A DNA stretch of 64,000 nucleotides. Origin: Bog-756 sp963769905 (GTDB taxonomy: Bacteria; Actinomycetota; Acidimicrobiia; Acidimicrobiales; RAAP-2). Shown piece after piece: positions 51,198 to 59,756 of this stretch. The DNA lies in contig CAVYNG010000002.1 in assembly GCA_963769905.1 (NCBI GenBank), positions 372,001 to 436,000 of the forward strand, read 5' to 3'. A program made the translations under genes and the position numbers. Under the pieces are notes generated by a model that was given only the letters and a program-made list of their open reading frames with translations, was not told the DNA's origin and made no database searches. Numbering within the stretch: the stretch's first letter is position 1; each line of letters starts with the position of its first letter.

Positions 51198-52928
51198 GTG
51201 AGAGTCCGATGGCTGGGTCGCGTGCCCTACAGGGAGGCATGGGACCTCCAGCGCGCGCTGGCGGCTCGTAGTGCTGACGAATACCTGCTCCTCCTCGAGC
51301 ATCCCCCCGTGTACACGTTGGGACGCAACGCGGTCGCAGCCAACGTGCTGGTCGACCCCGCCGCCGTCGGAGCCGAGGCGATTCGGGTCGACCGGGGCGG
51401 CGACGTGACCTACCACGGGCCCGGACAACTCGTCGGGTATCCGATCCGATCGGTCGGAGCAGGCCCCCACACCGGCACCGCCCATGTCCGCCAGGTCGAG
51501 CAGGTGGTCATCGACGCGCTGGTCTCCCTCGGCGTACCTCCTTCCGACGTCGGCAGGCTGGCCGGGTTCCCGGGCGTGTGGATGGGAGTCGGTCCGGCCG
51601 ATTCGAGCCGCGCACCCTGTCCGCGCAAGATCTGTGCGATCGGAGTGCGAACCGCCCGGGGCCGGACGACCCACGGCTTCGCGCTCAACGTGTCGACCGA
51701 CCTCTCGATGTTCGAGCACATCGTCGCCTGCGGAATTGCCGACAAACCGACCACCTCGGTCGCCTCGGAGGGCTACGACGTCCCCATGCGCGACGTCGTC
51801 GACGCGATCCTCGAGGCCGCCGAGCCGCTCTGGGGGCCGCTCGACGACGTGCAACGGGTGACCGACGGAGCCGCATCGGCACCCGAGGGGGTCAGCTCAT
51901 ACCGCTCACACCGGGCGAGCCCTTCGACGGCGGTCGTCGAGCCCGACATTCCCCAACCTGTCGCGGTCGACATCGGCCGGGCCCGCCCGCTCGAGTTGCG
52001 GCTGCGGCGCGCCGGGGTCGAACCCGAAGAGGGCCTGCCGGTCGGCGCGCGCAAGCCGCCGTGGTTGCGGGTCAGGGCCCGGACGACCGAGACCTTCCTC
52101 GGCGTCCAGCACGATCTCCGCGACCTCGAACTGGTCACCGTCTGCCACGAAGCGGGGTGCCCCAACATCTTCGAATGCTGGGCGGCCGGTACGGCCACCT
52201 TCATGATCAACGGATCGCGCTGCACGCGGTCGTGTGGATTCTGCCAAGTCGACACCGCGCACCCTCTGCCTCTCGATCCGAGCGAGCCGGAGCGCGTCGG
52301 CGAAGCAGTTGCTCGGATGGGTCTCGCTCATGCCGTTGTCACCTGCGTCGCGCGTGACGATCTCCCCGACGGCGGGGCCGGTGCATTCGCGCGGACGATC
52401 CAGGCCGTCCGCGCTCGGTCGGTGGGCACCACGATCGAAGTGCTCATCTCCGACTGCAAAGGTGACGCCCGTTCGCTCGCGACCGTCCTCGATGCGAGGC
52501 CGGACGTGCTCAACCACAACATCGAGACGGTCGCGCGCCTCCAACGTGCCGTGCGGCCGTCCGCGGGCTACGCCCGCAGCCTCGCGGTGTTGGCACGGGC
52601 GAGGGATGCCGGGCTCATCACCAAGTCTGGAATCATCGTCGGAATGGGGGAGGAGGCCGACGAGGTGCTCGCGACCCTCGCGGACCTCCGAGCGGTCGGG
52701 GTGGCACTGGTCACCGTCGGTCAGTACCTGCGTCCGAGCGCACGGCACCTTCCCGTCGCGCGGTGGTGGACGCCCGAGGAGTTCGAGTCGATCCACGATG
52801 CGGGCATGGCAATGGGTTTCACCCATGTCCAAGCCTCTCCCCTCACCCGTTCGAGCTACCACGCGCGTGAGGCCGCGGAGCGGACCGCGGGCTCGCCGCA
52901 GGCCGAGACCGTGGTGCTCGGAGCGTGA
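51198..52928 (+). CDS. LipB-LipA fusion: octanoyltransferase plus lipoyl synthase
   Basis: 576 residues in one uninterrupted frame. Residues 1-225 are LipB: RGGDVTYHGPGQL, Lys144 (RKICAIGVR) and Cys178 (VACGI) form the acyl-transfer dyad. After a linker of about 50 residues, 270-576 are LipA: the auxiliary cluster Cys316-x4-Cys321-x5-Cys327 (CHEAGCPNIFEC), radical-SAM Cys342-x3-Cys346-x2-Cys349 (CTRSCGFC) and the C-terminal RSSY serine ligand. Together they move octanoate from ACP to a lipoyl domain and insert two sulfurs. All catalytic residues are present, so both halves look active. It lies 36 nt after E2, its substrate protein. GTG start with GGAGGGATC upstream. Normally these are two genes. 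Confidence 0.93.
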   Translation: MRVRWLGRVPYREAWDLQRALAARSADEYLLLLEHPPVYTLGRNAVAANVLVDPAAVGAEAIRVDRGGDVTYHGPGQLVGYPIRSVGAGPHTGTAHVRQVEQVVIDALVSLGVPPSDVGRLAGFPGVWMGVGPADSSRAPCPRKICAIGVRTARGRTTHGFALNVSTDLSMFEHIVACGIADKPTTSVASEGYDVPMRDVVDAILEAAEPLWGPLDDVQRVTDGAASAPEGVSSYRSHRASPSTAVVEPDIPQPVAVDIGRARPLELRLRRAGVEPEEGLPVGARKPPWLRVRARTTETFLGVQHDLRDLELVTVCHEAGCPNIFECWAAGTATFMINGSRCTRSCGFCQVDTAHPLPLDPSEPERVGEAVARMGLAHAVVTCVARDDLPDGGAGAFARTIQAVRARSVGTTIEVLISDCKGDARSLATVLDARPDVLNHNIETVARLQRAVRPSAGYARSLAVLARARDAGLITKSGIIVGMGEEADEVLATLADLRAVGVALVTVGQYLRPSARHLPVARWWTPEEFESIHDAGMAMGFTHVQASPLTRSSYHAREAAERTAGSPQAETVVLGA

Positions 52929-54079
52929 TGGACGCGCTCTCCGAGCCGTCGGTCGGCGCCCGCCGTGCCCGCATCCGGCGGGTACGGGAGCGGATGGGTG
53001 AGCTCGACGTCGATGCCCTCCTCCTTTCGCTCGGCGCCGACCTGCCATGGCTGACCGGATATGAGGCGATGCCGCTCGAGCGATTGACCATGCTGGTGCT
53101 CCCCGCGTCGGGTGATCCGGTCCTCGTGGTGCCGGTTCTCGAAGCGCCGCGGGTGCGCGCGGCCGAGGATCTCTTCGACCTCGTGCCGTGGGCCGACTCA
53201 GAGGACCCGGTCGGCCTGGTCTGTTCGCTGCTCGCGGCATCGGGCTCGTCGCCCAGTCGCGTCGCGATCTCGGATCGCTCGTGGGCGAGCACGCTCCTCG
53301 GTTTCGGGCGCCGGCTCACCACCTCGGAGTTCGTGGAGGCCTCGACGGTCATCGCGCCGCTCCGGGCGGTCAAGGACGAGATGGAGATCGACGCGCTGCG
53401 CCGTGCCGGCGCCGCGGCCGACCGGGTGGCGACCGCCCTGCAGGCGGGCGAGATCGCTCTGATCGGCAGGACCGAGGCCGCGGTCTCCGCCGAGCTCGCC
53501 ACTCGGCTCGTCGCCGAAGGGCATCAGCACGTCAACTTCGCCATCGTCGGGAGCGGACCCAATGCCGCCAGCCCTCATCACGAGCCGGGCTCCCGGGTGA
53601 TCGGACCTGGCGAGACCGTGGTCTGCGACTTCGGTGGCACCTTCTCGGTGGACGACGACGTCGGCTACTGCTCCGACATCACCCGCACCGTCGTGACCGG
53701 TCTGCCCTCACCCGAGGTCAACGAGTGCTACGAGGTGCTCGCGGCCGCACAGGCTGCCGCGGTGACGGCCGCCCGGGCCGGTGTCCCCGCCGAACGGGTG
53801 GATCGTGTGGCGAGGGACATCATCGACGAGGCGGGCCTCGGGGAGTACTTCATCCATCGGACCGGGCACGGCATCGGAATCGAGGAGCACGAGGACCCCT
53901 ACCTGGTTGCCGGCAACCGCGAGCGGCTGCAGCCCGGGCATGCCTTCTCGGTGGAGCCGGGCATCTACGTGGCGGACCGCTTCGGCATGCGGCTGGAGGA
54001 CATCGTGGTCGTCGGAGCAGAAGGGGCTCCCGAATCACTCAACTCGGCCGCCCACGCCCTCGCCGTGGTCGAGGCCTAG
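52928..54079 (+). CDS. M24 family Xaa-Pro peptidase
   Basis: 383 residues. Creatinase-type N-domain, then the pita-bread domain with the five metal ligands: Asp in VCDFGGTF, Asp in CSDITRTV, His in HRTGHGIG, Glu in VEPGIYV and Glu in MRLEDIVVV. It removes residues next to proline in the cytoplasm. ATG 52928 overlaps the stop of the lipoate fusion by 1 nt (TGATG). Confidence 0.92.
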   Translation: MDALSEPSVGARRARIRRVRERMGELDVDALLLSLGADLPWLTGYEAMPLERLTMLVLPASGDPVLVVPVLEAPRVRAAEDLFDLVPWADSEDPVGLVCSLLAASGSSPSRVAISDRSWASTLLGFGRRLTTSEFVEASTVIAPLRAVKDEMEIDALRRAGAAADRVATALQAGEIALIGRTEAAVSAELATRLVAEGHQHVNFAIVGSGPNAASPHHEPGSRVIGPGETVVCDFGGTFSVDDDVGYCSDITRTVVTGLPSPEVNECYEVLAAAQAAAVTAARAGVPAERVDRVARDIIDEAGLGEYFIHRTGHGIGIEEHEDPYLVAGNRERLQPGHAFSVEPGIYVADRFGMRLEDIVVVGAEGAPESLNSAAHALAVVEA

Positions 54080-54095
54080 CAGCGGGGCTGCCGAG

Positions 54096-54821
54096 ATGGA
54101 CCTGGGCCTCGAGGGAAAGGCCGCGCTGGTCGCCGGCAGCTCTCGCGGACTCGGTAGGGCCACGGCCGAGGCGCTTCTGGCAGAGGGTGTCCGGGTGATG
54201 ATCACCGCACGAAACGCCGACACCCTCGAACAAGCTCGCGCCGAGCTGGCGGCCGGGGGTGCAGACGTCGAGGCGACCGCCGCCGACGTGAGCGACCCCG
54301 GGACACCGTCGCGGCTCGTGGCAGCCACACGTTCCGCGTTCGGTCGTTTGGACATCGTGATCGCCAACGCGGGTGGGCCTCCGCCAGGACGTGCGCTCGA
54401 CGTCGACGACGCGGCGCTCGAATCCGCCCTCAACGCCAATCTCCTCGCGTCCGTTCGCCTCGCTCGAGAGGCGCTCCCCTCCATGCGCGAACAGGGGTGG
54501 GGACGGATCTGCTGCATCGCCTCCTACTCGATCGTGCAAGCGGTGCCGATCCTCTCGCTCTCGAACACGGCACGGGCGGGACTCCGCGCCTGGGCGAAGA
54601 CCGCGGCGCAGGATCTCGCTCACGAGGGGAGCGGGGTCACGCTCAACGTGGTCTGCCCTGGCCCCCACGCGACCGACCGGATGCGCGAGCTCGGAGGTAC
54701 CGGCGTGATGGGCGACCCGGCGGACTTCGGAAAGGTCGTCGCCTTCCTCTGTTCCCAACACGCGCGCTTCGTCAACGGGATCGCGCTGGTCGTCGACGGT
54801 GGAGAGACCCTCGCGCTCTAG
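54096..54821 (+). CDS. SDR-fold protein lacking the YxxxK motif
   Basis: 241 residues. The nucleotide site is intact (GSSRGLGRATAEALL, ITARN, IANAGGPPPGRA) and the Ser of CIASYS is present, but the place of the catalytic Tyr and Lys reads LSNTARAGL. SDRs of this kind exist in actinobacteria; activity may be altered or lost. CPGPHATDRMRELGG follows, then the usual VDGGETLAL end. It trails the M24 peptidase gene by 16 nt and ends the lpd-E2-lipoate run. Confidence 0.82.
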   Translation: MDLGLEGKAALVAGSSRGLGRATAEALLAEGVRVMITARNADTLEQARAELAAGGADVEATAADVSDPGTPSRLVAATRSAFGRLDIVIANAGGPPPGRALDVDDAALESALNANLLASVRLAREALPSMREQGWGRICCIASYSIVQAVPILSLSNTARAGLRAWAKTAAQDLAHEGSGVTLNVVCPGPHATDRMRELGGTGVMGDPADFGKVVAFLCSQHARFVNGIALVVDGGETLAL

Positions 54822-54833
54822 CTGATCGGGTCT

Positions 54834-55457
54834 CTACCGTCCCCGAGGTGCCGAGGGCGGGGCGCCAGGCGAAGGAGGCGGTGGTGGGACGAGGAGAGGC
54901 AGCGCCGGACCGTCGGCCTCGGATTCCTCTGTGTCGGGCCGGGGCGCCGGCGGGAGCGGAGCCGTCGGCGGCGGGGGGGACAGGAATGAAGCCGATGGCG
55001 GCGGAGGTGGCGGGATCGTCGTGACCGGTGGCGCCGCGGGTTCGGATTCCGGTCGCATGCGCTGCGCCTCGAGCGTGTCGAACGCCGGAACGCCGGTATC
55101 GGGACCAGAGGTCCCGAACGATGTCGGGATGGGAAGCGGATCGGCGGTGGATCGGTCCTTGCGACGGGACCCCTTCTGAGGCGCACTGAACGAGGGAGCG
55201 AGTGCCTGAGGGCCTTTGGTCACGGTCGCCTCGATCAGTGACTCACCAGGCGCGGTTCCTCCGTATCGGGCGACGTCGAAGTCGTGGTACCCGGCGCTCG
55301 CGGCCTTCCGCAATTTCTGGTCGTGCGCGCGCTTGATCTTCAACCCGTAGAGCACGAGGACGACGACGCCCGCGAACGCAAGGAGCCCGATTTCGATGCT
55401 CGCCGCGTGCGCTCCGAGGTCGAACGCCGCCATCCGCGCCAACACACCGAGTTCCAT
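54834..55457 (-). CDS. single-span membrane protein with Pro-rich tail
   Basis: 207 residues, not recognised. One hydrophobic segment (about 21-40) is followed by a basic KIKRAHDQKLRKA stretch and a cytoplasmic Pro-rich tail (about 140-200) without repeats. It has its own -10 (TACCAT) 7 nt before ATG 55457, downstream of metH on the same strand. Confidence 0.7.
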   Translation of the reverse strand: MELGVLARMAAFDLGAHAASIEIGLLAFAGVVVLVLYGLKIKRAHDQKLRKAASAGYHDFDVARYGGTAPGESLIEATVTKGPQALAPSFSAPQKGSRRKDRSTADPLPIPTSFGTSGPDTGVPAFDTLEAQRMRPESEPAAPPVTTIPPPPPPSASFLSPPPPTAPLPPAPRPDTEESEADGPALPLLVPPPPPSPGAPPSAPRGR

Positions 55458-55464
55458 TCAATCC

Positions 55465-55470
55465 ATGGTA
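55465..55470 (-). promoter_or_regulatory. -10 element of the Pro-rich membrane protein gene
   Basis: TACCAT on the minus strand, 7 nt before ATG 55457. Confidence 0.55.
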
Positions 55471-55548
55471 CCGACGCCCCTGGTTAGAGGCACCTATTTC
55501 GCCGTCGATTCGAGACATCCCCGAGTGCCGACCAGGGCGGCCTTCTGC

Positions 55549-58500
55549 CTAGGCCACGAAGTACTTGGCCTGGGGATGGGGGCAGACGATCGCAGTGGTG
55601 GTCTGCTCGGGCTCGAGCTGGAACCCTTCGCTGACCTCGACGCCGATGCGGCCCGCCTCGAGGAGCTCGACCACCTTGGCGTTGTCCTCGAGGGCGGGGC
55701 AGGCCGGGTAGCCCCACGAGTAGCGCCCGCCCCGGTACTGCTGTCGGAAGAGACCGGTGAGCGTCGGCCCGTCCTCGTCCGCGAAGCCGAGCTCCTCGCG
55801 GATGCGGTGGTGCCAGTACTCGGCAAGGGCCTCGGCCATCTCGACCCCGAGCCCGTGCAGGAAGAGGTAGTTCCGATATTCGTCGTCGTCGTAGCGCCGA
55901 TGAGCCTCCTCGGAGACACGCCCACCCATGGTGACCACCATGAAGCTCGCCCAATCGGGTTCGCCGGACGAAACCGGTCGGAAGAAGTCGCTGATGCAGA
56001 GCCAGGGCTCGGTGCTCTGCCGTGGGAACCCGAAGCGCGCGCGTTCGGTCGAGCGACTCTCGTCGTCGAAGAGCACCAGATCGTCCCCGTCGGCGTTGGC
56101 GGCGTAGTGACCCCAGACCACCTGGGGCACGAGGAGCTGTTCCGCCTTTGCGGTCGCCACCTGCTCGCGCAAGACGGCGCGCACGCGCTCTTTGAACGCG
56201 GCGTCGTTCTCGCCGTTCTCGGGGCGGAACCCCCACTGATTGCGGAAGAGCGCAGTCTCGTTGAGGTATTCGGCGATGTCGTCGATGGCCAAGCCCCTGG
56301 CCACCCGGCTCCCGAGGAATGGCGGCTCGAACACACGGTTGTCCGTCGCCACGTCCGGAGAACGCGACGGCAGGCGCTCTCCGCGAGCGACCGCCTCCTC
56401 GGCGGCCTGGCGGCGGAGCTCGCTCTTTCGGGGTCCGAGGTCGCGGCCTCCGAGTGCTGTCCCGAACTCGGGGTCGTCCTCGCCGGTCCGCGAAAGCTCG
56501 ACCAGCCGGTCCATGGTGCGGAGGCCCTCGAACGCGTCCTTTCCGTAGAAGAGCCGCCCCTTGTAGATCTGACGCAGATCTCGCTCGACGTAGGTGCGGG
56601 TGAGCGCAGCACCGCCGAGGATCACCGGGACCCGCTCCAAGCCGCGTCGGTTGAGCTCTTCGAGGTTGTCCCGCATGATCAGCGTGGACTTGACCAGCAG
56701 GCCGCTCATCCCGATCGCGTCCGCCTCCGAGTCCTCGAGCGCCGCGACCATCTCGGTGATGCCGACCTTGATCCCGAGGTTCTTCACCGTGTACCCGTTG
56801 TTGGTCAGGATGATGTCGACGAGGTTCTTCCCGATGTCGTGCACGTCGCCTTTGACGGTGGCGAGCACGATGACCCCTTTGCCGCCCTGGTCGGCCTTCT
56901 CCATGAAGGGTTCGAGGTGGGAGACGGCGTGCTTCATGGTCTCGGCGGAGCCGAGGACGAAGGGGAGCTGCATCTCTCCCGAGGCGAAGAGCTCGCCGAC
57001 CGTCTTCATCCCCGCGAGGAGCACGTCGTTGATGATGGCCAGAGGGGGCATGCCACCGGCCATCGCCTCGTCGAGGTCCTCGTCGAGTCCGTTGCGGTCG
57101 CCGTCGACGATCCGGTGCTCGAGGCGGCGCTCGACCGTCCAACCCGACCGGTCCTCGGTTGTCACGGCCGCCGAGCTGGAGACACCCTCGTAGAGGGAGA
57201 GGAGCTCGGTCAGCGGGTCGTAGCCGTCGCGCCTCCGGTCGTAGACGAGGTCGAGGCAGACCTCGCGGGTCCGCTCGTCGATCTTGGAGAGGGGGAGGAT
57301 CTTGGAGGCGTGCACGATCGCCGCGTCGAGACCGGCCTCGACGCACTCGTGGAGGAAGACCGAGTTGAGCACTTGGCGCGCCGCCGGGTTGAGCCCGAAC
57401 GAGACGTTGGAGAGCCCGAGCACCGTGTACACGCCGGGGAGCTCGGCCTTGATCCGGCGGATCCCCTCGATGGTCTCGATGCCGTCCCGCCGGCTCTCCT
57501 CCATGCCGGTCGAGAGCGGAAGCGCGAGCGGATCGAAGAGCAGGTCGCTCGCGCGCAGGCCGTATCGCTGGACCGCGATGTCGTGGATCGCCTTGGCCGC
57601 CCGGACCTTCCAGTCGGCGGTGCGGGCCTGGCCCTCGGTGTCGATGCAGGTGCACACGACGGCTGCGCCGAACTCCTTGGCCAGTGAGAGGAACGAGTCG
57701 AGGCGGGTCCCTTCTTCGTCGCCTTCCTCGAGGTTGACCGAGTTGATGACCGCTCGTCCACCGACCCACGAGAGGGCGGTCTCGACGACGGGCGCCTCGG
57801 TCGAGTCGATGACCAACGGGGCCGTCGACTGGGTCGCGAAGCGCGAAGCGACCTCCTCCATGTCGGCCACACCGTCGGCGCCCGTGTAGTCGACGCAGAC
57901 GTCGATCAGGTGCGAGCCTTCCTTTACCTGTTCCCTGGCCATGGCGACGCAGCTGTCCCAGTCGCCGTCGAGCATCGCCTCGCGGAACTTCTTCGATCCG
58001 TTCGCGTTGGTGCGCTCGCCGATGACCAGGAACGACGTGTCCTGGGTGAAGGGAACCTGGGTATAGATCGAAGCCGCGCCGAGCTCCGGTTCGGGGTGCC
58101 TCGTCGCAGGGGTGAGTTCGGCGCAGGCCGCGACCACCGCCGCCAGATGAGCCGGCGTCGTCCCGCAGCACCCCCCGATCACCGAGACTCCGAGCTCGGT
58201 GACGAATTGGCGGTGGAACTCCGCCAGCTGTTCCGGGCTCAGGTCGTAGTGCATCTTGCCGTCGACGACCGACGGCAGACCGGCGTTCGGGAGACAGGAC
58301 ACCGGGAAGCCGGCGTGCCCGGTCAGGTGCCGCAACGGCTCGAACATCTCGGCCGGACCGGTTGCGCAATTGAGCCCGATCACGTCCACGTCCATGGCCT
58401 CGAGCGCGCACAGTGCGGCCCCGATCTCGGTGCCGGGGAGCATCGTGCCGGTCAGCTCGATGGTCACCTGCGCCTGCAGGGGAACCTGCCGCCCGACCGC

Positions 58501-59055
58501 CTTCATCGCCCGGCGAGCGGCGTTGATCGCCGCCTTGGCCTGAAGGAGGTCGAAGACCGTCTCGACGAGGATGAGGTCGACCCCGCCCTCGAGGAGCGCG
58601 GCGATCTGCTCCTCGTAGGCGTCGCGCAGGTCCGCGTAGCGAATCTGGCCGAGGGTCGGGAACTTGGTGCCCGGCCCGACGCTGCCGGCCACCCATCGCG
58701 GACGCCCGGGAGTCGTGAAGTCCGCCACCGCCCCCCGCGCCAGTGCGGCGGCGGCGAGATTGAGCTCGCGGACCCGGTGGGCTTGGTCGTACTCGGCAAG
58801 CACGGGTCCGAAGGCACCGAAGGTGTCGGTCTCGACGACGTCACAGCCGACCTCGAGGAAGGAGCGGTGGACGCGGTCGACGACGTCGGGTCGCGAGACC
58901 ACGAGGATCTCGTTGCACCCTTCGAGGTCGGCCCCGCCGAAGTCGTCGGCTTCGAGTCCGGCGAGCTGCAGGTTGGTGCCCATCGCACCGTCGAAGATGA
59001 CGACGCGCTGAGCGGCTGCCTCCAGGTAGCCCGGGGTCTCGTGATCGGGTGCCAT
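55549..59055 (-). CDS. metH: cobalamin-dependent methionine synthase
   Basis: 1168 residues with all four modules: homocysteine domain (1-330, zinc Cys pair in GGCCGTTPAH), pterin domain (340-620), cobalamin domain (650-870, GDVHDIGKN with the axial His) and SAM-binding reactivation domain (from about 900, ending near YFVA). It methylates homocysteine from methyl-THF through methylcobalamin. ATG 59055 stands 9 nt after TAGCCT. The 80 nt to the divergent adenosyltransferase gene cannot hold a cobalamin riboswitch. Confidence 0.95.
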   Translation of the reverse strand: MAPDHETPGYLEAAAQRVVIFDGAMGTNLQLAGLEADDFGGADLEGCNEILVVSRPDVVDRVHRSFLEVGCDVVETDTFGAFGPVLAEYDQAHRVRELNLAAAALARGAVADFTTPGRPRWVAGSVGPGTKFPTLGQIRYADLRDAYEEQIAALLEGGVDLILVETVFDLLQAKAAINAARRAMKAVGRQVPLQAQVTIELTGTMLPGTEIGAALCALEAMDVDVIGLNCATGPAEMFEPLRHLTGHAGFPVSCLPNAGLPSVVDGKMHYDLSPEQLAEFHRQFVTELGVSVIGGCCGTTPAHLAAVVAACAELTPATRHPEPELGAASIYTQVPFTQDTSFLVIGERTNANGSKKFREAMLDGDWDSCVAMAREQVKEGSHLIDVCVDYTGADGVADMEEVASRFATQSTAPLVIDSTEAPVVETALSWVGGRAVINSVNLEEGDEEGTRLDSFLSLAKEFGAAVVCTCIDTEGQARTADWKVRAAKAIHDIAVQRYGLRASDLLFDPLALPLSTGMEESRRDGIETIEGIRRIKAELPGVYTVLGLSNVSFGLNPAARQVLNSVFLHECVEAGLDAAIVHASKILPLSKIDERTREVCLDLVYDRRRDGYDPLTELLSLYEGVSSSAAVTTEDRSGWTVERRLEHRIVDGDRNGLDEDLDEAMAGGMPPLAIINDVLLAGMKTVGELFASGEMQLPFVLGSAETMKHAVSHLEPFMEKADQGGKGVIVLATVKGDVHDIGKNLVDIILTNNGYTVKNLGIKVGITEMVAALEDSEADAIGMSGLLVKSTLIMRDNLEELNRRGLERVPVILGGAALTRTYVERDLRQIYKGRLFYGKDAFEGLRTMDRLVELSRTGEDDPEFGTALGGRDLGPRKSELRRQAAEEAVARGERLPSRSPDVATDNRVFEPPFLGSRVARGLAIDDIAEYLNETALFRNQWGFRPENGENDAAFKERVRAVLREQVATAKAEQLLVPQVVWGHYAANADGDDLVLFDDESRSTERARFGFPRQSTEPWLCISDFFRPVSSGEPDWASFMVVTMGGRVSEEAHRRYDDDEYRNYLFLHGLGVEMAEALAEYWHHRIREELGFADEDGPTLTGLFRQQYRGGRYSWGYPACPALEDNAKVVELLEAGRIGVEVSEGFQLEPEQTTTAIVCPHPQAKYFVA

Positions 59056-59064
59056 GAACGACCA

Positions 59065-59070
59065 AGGCTA
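59065..59070 (-). promoter_or_regulatory. -10 element of metH
   Basis: TAGCCT on the minus strand, 9 nt before ATG 59055. Confidence 0.5.
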
Positions 59071-59122
59071 CCGGGGACCGGGAGGGCCCTGGGCCGTGCC
59101 GGAGCCGTCGGGCACCGTCGTT

Positions 59123-59128
59123 TAGCAT
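59123..59128 (+). promoter_or_regulatory. -10 element of the adenosyltransferase operon
   Basis: TAGCAT, 7 nt before GTG 59136; 52 nt from the opposed metH -10. Confidence 0.55.
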
Positions 59129-59135
59129 CGCGTCG

Positions 59136-59756
59136 GTGTTGAAGATCTACACGAAGACGGGCGACGACGGCACGACCGGCCTCCTCTTCGGCGGCCGGGT
59201 CCGCAAGGACTCGGCGATCATGGAGATCAACGGGACCGTGGATGAGGCCCAGGCGGCCATGGGACTCGCTCGGGCCGAAGCCGCTGCGGGTTCGGAGCTC
59301 GACGGGGTGCTCACCGCACTCGAACGTGATCTCTACGTGCTGATGGCCGAGGTCGCCACCGAGTCGGACAACCGGCGCAAGCTCGTCCCGGGCAAGTCAC
59401 TCGTCACCGAGGAGATGGTCGCCGGGCTCGAGGCGCACATCGACCGGCTGATCGGCGAGGTCGAGATGCCCACCGAGTTCGTGGTGCCGGGCGCGAACCG
59501 GGCGTCGGCCGCGCTCGATCTCGCTCGCACCGTCGTGCGGAGGGCCGAACGGCTGGTGGTGTCGTCCCCGACGGAGGGCTCGTTCGTGGGCCAGTACCTC
59601 AACCGGTTGTCGGATCTGCTGTGGGCGCTCGCCAGGCGCTGCGAGGGCGCCGAGCACCTGCTCGCCCGTGGCGCGCCCCGCCGGAGGCGTGCGACCGCGC
59701 AAGGATCCGAAGGGGAGGACGAGGGTCCGGCGAGGGGCGCCCCGGGGCGCGGGTGA
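59136..59756 (+). CDS. PduO-type cob(I)alamin adenosyltransferase
   Basis: 206 residues. KIYTKTGDDGTTGLL (ATP loop), GTVDEAQAAMG and the helical FVVPGANRASAALDLARTVVRRAERLV block (given here as the RTVVRRAERLV Arg pair) define the trimeric PduO/CobO-like family. It adds adenosyl to reduced cobalamin. A charged, low-complexity tail of 35 residues follows the domain. Divergent from metH, another cobalamin gene. The stop overlaps pepA (GTGA). Confidence 0.9.
   Translation: MLKIYTKTGDDGTTGLLFGGRVRKDSAIMEINGTVDEAQAAMGLARAEAAAGSELDGVLTALERDLYVLMAEVATESDNRRKLVPGKSLVTEEMVAGLEAHIDRLIGEVEMPTEFVVPGANRASAALDLARTVVRRAERLVVSSPTEGSFVGQYLNRLSDLLWALARRCEGAEHLLARGAPRRRRATAQGSEGEDEGPARGAPGRG

Noticed and set aside
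51860..52020. Frameshift or missed stop between lipB and lipA
   Set aside because: The linker is in one frame with normal codon use and no stop; nothing in the sequence suggests an error, though raw-read checking would settle it.
55396..57687. 763-codon + strand ORF opposite metH
   Set aside because: metH motifs are complete on the minus strand; the + frame has no recognisable domain.
59056..59135. Cobalamin riboswitch before metH or the adenosyltransferase
   Set aside because: Only 80 nt shared by two divergent promoters with leaderless spacing; no room for the fold and no B12-box sequence.
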